Shown here: positions 58,401-64,000 of the stretch, piece after piece
Layout of the letters: each line of letters starts with the position of its first letter
Numbering within the stretch: position 1 is the stretch's first letter
Assembly (NCBI GenBank): GCA_943788725.1
Contig: CALSRJ010000003.1
Location: 248,001-312,000, forward strand
Direction of reading: 5' to 3'
DNA: 64,000 nt
From: an uncultured Flavobacteriales bacterium
Lineage (GTDB): Bacteria; Bacteroidota; Bacteroidia; Flavobacteriales_G; Salibacteraceae
Notes under the pieces: model-generated
The model's database searches: none
What the model was told of the DNA's origin: nothing
The model's input: only the letters and a program-made list of their open reading frames with translations
Translations under genes and position numbers: made by a program

Positions 58401-59453
58401 ATGAAGATCGTTGTTACCGGAGGAGCAGGCTATATTGGGTCGCATACTATTATAGGTATCTTGGAACGCACGGATCATGAGGTCGTTTCCATCGATAATT
58501 TTTCGAATTCAAACGAGGATACATTTGATCGGATTGAGGAGATCACGGGGAGGCGTGTCAAGAACTACAACATTGACCTGACCGCCTACAAAACGCTAAA
58601 AGAGGAGTTCTTCGCGAAAGAGAATGACATCGATGGTATTATCCATTTTGCCGCTTTAAAAGCCGTAGGCGAATCCGTAGAAAAACCAGTCAAATACTAC
58701 CAGAACAATCTCAATGGGCTTATCAATCTGCTCAAGTGCGTTCAAAAGTTTGACGTTCCTAGTTTTATTTTCTCTTCGTCTTGCACAGTTTATGGAAACG
58801 TAAAAGTGCAGCCGGTTACAGAGAATACACCCACCCAAACGCCGGAGTCTCCCTACGGGTATACGAAGCTTGTTGGAGAGAAAATCCTGTCTGATTTCTC
58901 TAAGACGAAGGCTGCTTTTCACGCCCTTTCTCTTCGATACTTCAACCCGGTTGGAGCACATATGTCTGGCCTGAATGGTGAGCTTCCAAAGGGACGACCC
59001 AATAACTTGGTGCCAGTTGTCACGCAATCCGCCAGCGGGTGGATCGATGACCTTTGTGTGCACGGCGATGACTATGAAACACGGGATGGAACGCCCATTC
59101 GCGATTATATTCATGTAAGTGACATTGCCCACGCGCACGTTTTGGCCCTGGAATACCTTCAAGCAGGAAAGGCTGCGACCAACTATGATGTTTTCAATTT
59201 GGGTTCAGGTACTGGCGTCACGGTCTTGGAAGTAATCCAAGCCTTTGAGGAGGTGAGCGAAATGAAGTTGAACTATACCGTCGGCCCGAGAAGGGAGGGG
59301 GATGTAGAGATTATCTATGCCAATAATCAGAAAGCAAAAGATCTGCTCCAATGGGAGATCAAGCACTCCATTGAGGATGCCATGCGCTCAGCATGGAAAT
59401 GGCAGCAGTACCTTAATGTGGTCAGGAATGGTGATACGGTTCACCTCGGATGA
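58401..59453 (+). CDS. galE: UDP-glucose 4-epimerase
   Basis: Interconverts UDP-glucose and UDP-galactose, supplying galactose to glycans. 350 residues: KIVVTGGAGYIGSHTI (NAD motif), FAALKAVGESVEKPVKYYQNN, catalytic Ser127 in SSSCTVYGN, Tyr152 and Lys156 in PYGYTKLVGE, and LRYFNPVGAHMSG, all as in E. coli GalE. It is divergent from the membrane protein at 56991. Its last 32 bp overlap the 3' end of rlmH on the other strand. Confidence 0.95.
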   Translation: MKIVVTGGAGYIGSHTIIGILERTDHEVVSIDNFSNSNEDTFDRIEEITGRRVKNYNIDLTAYKTLKEEFFAKENDIDGIIHFAALKAVGESVEKPVKYYQNNLNGLINLLKCVQKFDVPSFIFSSSCTVYGNVKVQPVTENTPTQTPESPYGYTKLVGEKILSDFSKTKAAFHALSLRYFNPVGAHMSGLNGELPKGRPNNLVPVVTQSASGWIDDLCVHGDDYETRDGTPIRDYIHVSDIAHAHVLALEYLQAGKAATNYDVFNLGSGTGVTVLEVIQAFEEVSEMKLNYTVGPRREGDVEIIYANNQKAKDLLQWEIKHSIEDAMRSAWKWQQYLNVVRNGDTVHLG

Positions 59454-59895
59454 TCGAGAAGGCCCGATAGAGTTGTTCGGCTAAAATCATGCGCACCATC
59501 TGATGATTGAATGTCAATGCAGAAAGTGAAAGCTTGCGGTTTGCTCGCTTGTACAACTCCTCTGAGAATCCATAGGCACCGCCGATTACAAATACCAAGT
59601 CTCCTTGTTCATAGAGCTGGAATTGTTCAATCATTGCCGCGAAGCCTTCGGATGTTAAGCCTTTACCTTTCTCATCCAGAAGAATGACCGTGTCTCTCGC
59701 GTCGATGACTTGTAGAAAAGCTTCCCCCTCTTTGCGCTTGAGTTGTTCCTGATCCGTACGATCCACCTTCCTCACATCCGGCAGCTCTGTCCATGCTAGC
59801 TTTGTATAATGCTTGAGGCGATTGAGGTATTCATCAATGCCCGATTGCACAAAGTCAATGTTCGTTTTTCCTATGGAAATGACACGAATCGCCAT
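59422..59895 (-). CDS. rlmH: 23S rRNA (pseudouridine-1915-N3)-methyltransferase RlmH
   Basis: A 157-residue SPOUT methyltransferase for the pseudouridine at 1915 in helix 69, the product of RluD. It opens AIRVISIGKTNIDFVQSGIDEYLNRLKHY; the AdoMet-binding knot region has VILLDEKGKGLTSEGFA, LVFVIGGAYGFSEELYKRAN and SLSALTFNHQMVRMILAEQLYRAFSIIRGEPYHH, matching the family end-to-end. The neighbouring rluD at 50255 acts on the same helix but is 8 kb away. Its 3' end overlaps galE by 32 bp. Confidence 0.95.
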   Translation of the reverse strand: MAIRVISIGKTNIDFVQSGIDEYLNRLKHYTKLAWTELPDVRKVDRTDQEQLKRKEGEAFLQVIDARDTVILLDEKGKGLTSEGFAAMIEQFQLYEQGDLVFVIGGAYGFSEELYKRANRKLSLSALTFNHQMVRMILAEQLYRAFSIIRGEPYHHS

Positions 59896-59903
59896 GGTTC
59901 AGA

Positions 59904-59911
59904 TATCTTTG
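59904..59911 (+). promoter_or_regulatory. -7 element upstream of DUF4783 gene
   Basis: TATCTTTG, identical to the rpsF and rrn -7 boxes, 27 bp before the ATG at 59939. The -33 region would lie inside the 5' end of rlmH and lacks a clear TTG. Confidence 0.5.
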
Positions 59912-59938
59912 GTAGTGATTCAGCAAATATCGATTCTT

Positions 59939-60319
59939 ATGAGATACCTCGCTTTGATCACGACCACCCTTCTGTTTAGCCTTTCCCTTCAGGCTCAAAA
60001 TTTCGAGGGCATTTCAGATGCCTTTTCTGATGGAAATGCTAGGGCTTTGGGAAGGCTTCTGGACGCATCCGTTGAGTACAGCTTAAATGGAGATATGTCA
60101 ACCATAGGAAGGAGCGAGGCTGAGAATAAGATGCGCAGTTTTTTTATGGACAATGAGCCCAGAAATTTTGAGATTGTCCACAAAGGGGTTTCACAGAGCG
60201 ACGTCCACTATTGCATCGGGCAGTTGGTTTCTAGCGGTGGTCCGTATCGCGTTACCCTTTACCTACATAAATCCATCGATACATATCTAATTCAAAGCAT
60301 AGAGATTGAAAATGACTGA
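59939..60319 (+). CDS. DUF4783 family secreted protein
   Basis: A 126-residue exported protein with signal peptide MRYLALITTTLLFSLSLQAQ. The mature part (NFEGISDAFSDGNARALGRLLDASVEYSLNGDMSTIGRSEAENKM) matches the DUF4783 proteins of Bacteroidota, which have an NTF2-like look (short helix, cone-shaped sheet). No active-site residues are evident. The frame is open upstream into rlmH, but ATG 59939 starts the signal peptide. It overlaps nadC by 8 bp (ATGACTGA), as is usual for this family next to nadC in related genomes as far as I recall. Confidence 0.85.
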   Translation: MRYLALITTTLLFSLSLQAQNFEGISDAFSDGNARALGRLLDASVEYSLNGDMSTIGRSEAENKMRSFFMDNEPRNFEIVHKGVSQSDVHYCIGQLVSSGGPYRVTLYLHKSIDTYLIQSIEIEND

Positions 60320-61166
60320 AGCAATGGCTTTTTCCCTCGATCGATTTGTGAAAGAGGCACTGGAAGAGGACATTCAAAGCGGAGATCACACGACGTTGTC
60401 ATGCATCTCAGTGGATGAGATCGGCAGTGCAGAGCTCATCGTAAAAGAAGACGGTATACTAGCTGGAGTGCAGATTGCAGAGCGCATTTTCCATCAATTT
60501 GATCCTACACTGGAAATTGAACACTTGATCGCGGATGGCACCTATGTGACCGTTGGGCAGCGCGCGTTCAAAGTCCATGGAAAAGTCCGGAGCATGCTCA
60601 CCACCGAACGGCTCGTATTGAACCTAATGCAGCGAATGTCTGGAATAGCTACTACCACTTCTGCATATGTAAAGCGCATAGAACACACGAAGGCGAAAGT
60701 CTTGGATACGCGTAAAACTACTCCTGGACTTCGTTGGTTTGAAAAAGAAGCCGTGAAGATTGGCGGCGGGGTGAATCATCGCTTTGGTTTGTACGACATG
60801 ATCCTGATCAAAGACAACCATGTGGATGGTGCTGGGTCGATAACCGGAGCGCTGAATCGGGTACACGATTACCTGACCTACAAGAACCTTGACCTGCGTA
60901 TAGAAGTGGAAGTGCGCAACTTTGAAGAGATCAGCGAGGCTCTAAGGCACGGCGGCTTAGATCGTATTATGCTGGATAATTTCAGTGTAGAAGAAACGAA
61001 AACCGCTGTTGAACAGATCCAAGGAAAATTGGAGGTCGAATCTTCTGGAGGAATCACACTTGACACCATTCAGGGGTATGCGGAAACTGGCGTGGACTTC
61101 ATTTCCGTAGGGGCGCTTACGCACTCTGTAAAGTCTCTTGACCTCAGCCTAAAAATCATTACCTGA
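60312..61166 (+). CDS. nadC: Nicotinate-nucleotide diphosphorylase (carboxylating)
   Basis: Quinolinate phosphoribosyltransferase of NAD synthesis, 284 residues. Key segments: DHTTLSCISVDEIGSAELIVKEDG, TERLVLNLMQRMSGIATTT, VLDTRKTTPGLRWFEKEAVKIGGGVNHR (basic substrate-binding residues), GLYDMILIKDNHV, RIEVEVRNFEEI, DRIMLDNFS and VESSGGI. ATG 60312 was preferred to an in-frame TTG at 60306; it gives an 8-bp overlap with the DUF4783 gene. The stop overlaps the start of the peptidase gene (TGATG). Confidence 0.95.
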   Translation: MTEAMAFSLDRFVKEALEEDIQSGDHTTLSCISVDEIGSAELIVKEDGILAGVQIAERIFHQFDPTLEIEHLIADGTYVTVGQRAFKVHGKVRSMLTTERLVLNLMQRMSGIATTTSAYVKRIEHTKAKVLDTRKTTPGLRWFEKEAVKIGGGVNHRFGLYDMILIKDNHVDGAGSITGALNRVHDYLTYKNLDLRIEVEVRNFEEISEALRHGGLDRIMLDNFSVEETKTAVEQIQGKLEVESSGGITLDTIQGYAETGVDFISVGALTHSVKSLDLSLKIIT

Positions 61167-64000
61167 TGTACTACAGGATATTATTACTTCTTTTCGCCTT
61201 GCCGATGATGTCTATGGCGCAGTTCAATGCATTGGCAAAACCGAATACGTTTTCTTCGGATGATAATCCATACTACTGGAAGAACAAGATGCCGCATGCC
61301 GGTTATTGGCAGCAGGATGTGCACTACACTATTAAAGCAGCGTTAGACGATAAGAAGGATCGAATCAATGGCACCCTTCGACTCGTTTATACAAACAACA
61401 GTCCTGATGCCCTCGATAAATTGGTTTTTCACCTCTACCAAAATGCATTTGATTCGGGGTCCTACGCCTCTGATTTTCATCAACAGTATCCCAGTAAAAA
61501 GGACACGCTGTTTCAAAAAATCACGGTAGATGAAGTGACGGTGAATGCGATATCTGCAGCGGTTGAACAAGACAATACCATCCTGTTTGTCAAGCCCTCC
61601 ACTCCGGTATTGTCCGGTGAGAGCGTGACCATTGAATGTTCATTTTCTACCCAGTTTGGTCCGATCAATGGAAGGATGAAGATGTACAATGCATGGGGAT
61701 ACAACCACTACAATGTCGTGCATTGGTATCCGCGCATCTCAGTGTACGATAGAAAGTTTGGATGGACTACAGACCAACACCTCGGCCATGAATTCTATGG
61801 CGATTTTGGAGCATTTGACGTGGAATTGACCTTGCCGGAGCAATACGTGCTCGATGGTACGGGTTATCTCACCAATAGAAATGAGGTCCTACCAGCTGAT
61901 CTGATGGATAAACTGAAGATTGAAAATTTCAAGGACAAACCATGGAACGAGTCGCCTTCACAGGTGATTGCCCCTTCCGAAAGAACCAAAACGTGGAAGT
62001 TTCACGCGGAGAATGTGCATGATTTTGCGTGGACGGCTGACCCAACCTATCGAATAGGGTCTGCAGAAATCGAGCTTGAAAGTGGTCATAAGGTGACCTG
62101 CTATGCATTGGCCCAAGAGCCACATGCGTCGGGCTGGCAAAATGCGGCCGAGTATACCGCCAAGGTGATTGGCTTGTATTCAAAGGACATTGGAGAATAC
62201 GCCTACCACAAGATGATCGTTGCAGATGCGCGCGATGGGATGGAATATCCGATGCTCACCTTAGACGGTGGAAAGGACCCAAGCTATAGAGGTCTGCTCG
62301 CCCATGAGGTAGGACACAACTGGTTTTTCGGTATGGTTGGAAACAACGAAACGTATCGGGCTTCGCTGGATGAAGGCTTCACGCAGTTCCTGACTTCGTG
62401 GGCCATGGTCAATTTGGAAGGAGACAGCGCTCAAGTGGGTAGTCCCTTGTTCGGATGGGATAAAGCCTTCAAAGAAATGCGCTCAAACCGCGACTTGAAT
62501 GTGCATTATGGCTACTATTTCTCTGCGATCATGCGTGGTGAAAGCCCAGCTCTGAATACCCATTCTGATATGTTCGAAGGGGGGCGGGGCTATGGTCAGG
62601 TGTATTCGAAGACGGGTACCATGCTTTACAACCTGCAATATGTATTGGGCGATGAGCTGTTCCTAGCCGCCTTGCAACATTATTTCTCCCAGTGGAAGTT
62701 CTGTCATCCCTATTTCGAAGATTTTAGGGCATCCATCATCAACTACACCAAGGTAGACCTCAACTGGTTTTTCGATCAATGGCTGGAGTCTGAGGAGATG
62801 ATTGATTATAAGCTAACCTCCTTGCGTTCTGCGGGTGAAGGAAAGTATACTATCTCGCTTGAACGCAAAGGCATGCAAATGCCCTTAGACATTCAATTGA
62901 CGGATGCCGAAGGCAATGTTCATGATTATCATATTCCCAATACCTACTTCGTCAAAGAAACAGAGGCTACGGTTTTGCCGAAATGGTATGGGTGGGGCAA
63001 ATTCAATGATCGATATGAAACGGTTATTGAGCTGGATGCCGTGGTTGAGCGAGCAGAGATTGACCCCACAAAGCGATTGGCAGATGTGTACCAGCTCGAC
63101 AATTCTACGGCTACCGCGCTCAGCGTTGAATTGAATGACTTTCAGTGGGAGTACCCTACCCATGAGTATGCCATCGAATGGAACCCCATGCTCTGGTACA
63201 ATGGCTACGATGGATTAAAGCTGGGGGTGCAAGTGAGCGGTGATTATTGGAGTGTTTACCACCGCTTGGATCTGAAGATTTGGATCAATTCAGGGTTTGG
63301 GCAGCAGTTGGATGCGATCACCACTGAGGATCGTTTTCAGTTCAATCGGTTCAACTACGCCTTTTCCTACTCAGATCCTTTGCGAGAAATGGGTCGAGGT
63401 TTAAGCTATACCTGGAAGTCAAAGTGGATGGAAGGCCTGTTTGCGAATGAATTCTATTTCACCAAGCAATTTGACAACAACAAAACGGCTGTGAATTTTG
63501 GTGTCGGAGGTCTTTACCGACCATTTGATACAGACTTGAACTATTTACATTACCCCGAATTTTGGAACGCGGATCGATGGAACAACTTTACGAAGTTCAC
63601 GCTGCGTCACACCTATCGCTACCAACGAGGAAGCGAAGGCACCATCCGAGGGGAGGTGCGCAGTCCTTTTCTCGGGTCGGATTACAACTATTCTTACGTG
63701 AACCTAGAGGTCGTCAATGATAACCGATTGGCTTTTCTCAATGTTCGTACACGTGTATTTGGTCAATTTGGTCTTGGGGATGATTGGGCGCCGGAGTCGC
63801 AATTGTTTGCTGCGGGTGCAAACCCTGAGCATATGATGGATCAAGCGCTTACTCGCTCTGCAGGATTTGTTCCAACGAGTTTGTATGGTTTTGGTGGCAA
63901 CACGGGAAATTATCAAGTGGGAGGTGGTTTGGGACTTCGAGGGTACAACAACTACCTCATGCCTTCTTTCAATGGAGACAGCCTGATGCGATTTGGAAAT
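61166..64000 (+). CDS. M1-family metallopeptidase, 3' end outside window
   Basis: An open frame from ATG 61166 to the window edge, 945 codons so far. A signal peptide (YRILLLLFALPMMSMAQ) precedes an M1 aminopeptidase-like N-terminal sheet (YWQQDVHYTIKAALDDKKDR) and the catalytic domain: His380-Glu381-x2-His384 in LLAHEVGHNWFFGMVGNNE, and Glu403 in SLDEGFTQF, giving the exact HExxH-x18-E zinc site. After about residue 560 the sequence becomes barrel- or sandwich-like and aromatic (SLRYTWK-like strands, LRHTYRYQRGSEGT), so a surface or outer-membrane domain may follow. Its start overlaps the nadC stop. Confidence 0.92.
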   Translation, partial: MYYRILLLLFALPMMSMAQFNALAKPNTFSSDDNPYYWKNKMPHAGYWQQDVHYTIKAALDDKKDRINGTLRLVYTNNSPDALDKLVFHLYQNAFDSGSYASDFHQQYPSKKDTLFQKITVDEVTVNAISAAVEQDNTILFVKPSTPVLSGESVTIECSFSTQFGPINGRMKMYNAWGYNHYNVVHWYPRISVYDRKFGWTTDQHLGHEFYGDFGAFDVELTLPEQYVLDGTGYLTNRNEVLPADLMDKLKIENFKDKPWNESPSQVIAPSERTKTWKFHAENVHDFAWTADPTYRIGSAEIELESGHKVTCYALAQEPHASGWQNAAEYTAKVIGLYSKDIGEYAYHKMIVADARDGMEYPMLTLDGGKDPSYRGLLAHEVGHNWFFGMVGNNETYRASLDEGFTQFLTSWAMVNLEGDSAQVGSPLFGWDKAFKEMRSNRDLNVHYGYYFSAIMRGESPALNTHSDMFEGGRGYGQVYSKTGTMLYNLQYVLGDELFLAALQHYFSQWKFCHPYFEDFRASIINYTKVDLNWFFDQWLESEEMIDYKLTSLRSAGEGKYTISLERKGMQMPLDIQLTDAEGNVHDYHIPNTYFVKETEATVLPKWYGWGKFNDRYETVIELDAVVERAEIDPTKRLADVYQLDNSTATALSVELNDFQWEYPTHEYAIEWNPMLWYNGYDGLKLGVQVSGDYWSVYHRLDLKIWINSGFGQQLDAITTEDRFQFNRFNYAFSYSDPLREMGRGLSYTWKSKWMEGLFANEFYFTKQFDNNKTAVNFGVGGLYRPFDTDLNYLHYPEFWNADRWNNFTKFTLRHTYRYQRGSEGTIRGEVRSPFLGSDYNYSYVNLEVVNDNRLAFLNVRTRVFGQFGLGDDWAPESQLFAAGANPEHMMDQALTRSAGFVPTSLYGFGGNTGNYQVGGGLGLRGYNNYLMPSFNGDSLMRFGN

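Overview
The window reads as a chromosomal segment from a marine-type Bacteroidota, most likely order Flavobacteriales. The support is an rRNA operon with Bacteroidota-like 16S sequence, promoters of the Bacteroidota form (TTG-N19-TAnnTTTG), almost no Shine-Dalgarno sequences, and many proteins carrying type IX secretion system (T9SS) C-terminal signals. No plasmid, phage, IS element, integron or CRISPR signature was seen. Genus cannot be fixed by eye.

Layout. 1-351 is the tail of a T9SS-secreted protein. 416-1605 is the rpsF-rpsR-rplI ribosomal operon with a textbook promoter and terminator. 1667-6203 holds aconitase, hemE and an OmpA-family protein. 6218-9303 holds a UMF1 transporter, an L-2-hydroxyglutarate oxidase and a conserved hypothetical. 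9525-12993 is a polyphosphate operon (ppk1, ppx) ending in a tail-anchored degenerate receiver protein. 12996-18976 is a minus-strand run: polytopic membrane protein, amidohydrolase, CAP-domain protein, acyl-CoA synthetase and a small outer-membrane barrel. purL (19067-21295) and a PKD-repeat T9SS protein converge on a bidirectional terminator. After an SDR gene comes a complete rrn operon (16S, tRNA-Ile, tRNA-Ala, 23S, 5S; 24837-29875) with long processing stems and two boxA-like sites.

29891-38026 carries a putative porin, a secreted protein of uncertain function, dnaB, an ElaA-type acetyltransferase, an SRPBCC protein and a RecB-like helicase without a nuclease domain. 38074-42965 has a secreted subtilisin-like protease coupled to a di-heme peroxidase lipoprotein, then a dihydrolipoamide-dehydrogenase-like flavoprotein lacking both redox cysteines. 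43105-50253 is a tight three-gene T9SS cluster: a giant PKD-repeat protein with a type B signal, a PorE-like protein lacking the OmpA domain, and a PorP/SprF partner. 50255-54312 is a coupled minus-strand operon (PASTA protein, frameshifted T9SS protein, rluD). 54403-64000 holds two sugar-nucleotide epimerases, ddl, rdgB, a second polytopic membrane protein related to the one at 17702, rlmH, a DUF4783 protein, nadC and an M1 aminopeptidase cut by the window end.

Themes. The genome is very compact: 8 of 9 convergent gene pairs overlap or lie within 3 bp, and many same-strand neighbours share ATGA, GTGA, TAATG or TGATG junctions. Growth-linked genes (rrn, rpsF, probably purL) share a -7 element followed closely by GCGC. 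The best candidates for new biology are the T9SS triad, the ppk-ppx-pseudoreceiver operon, the cysteine-less Lpd-like protein, and the one-base frameshift that removes a T9SS sorting signal at 51465-51471.
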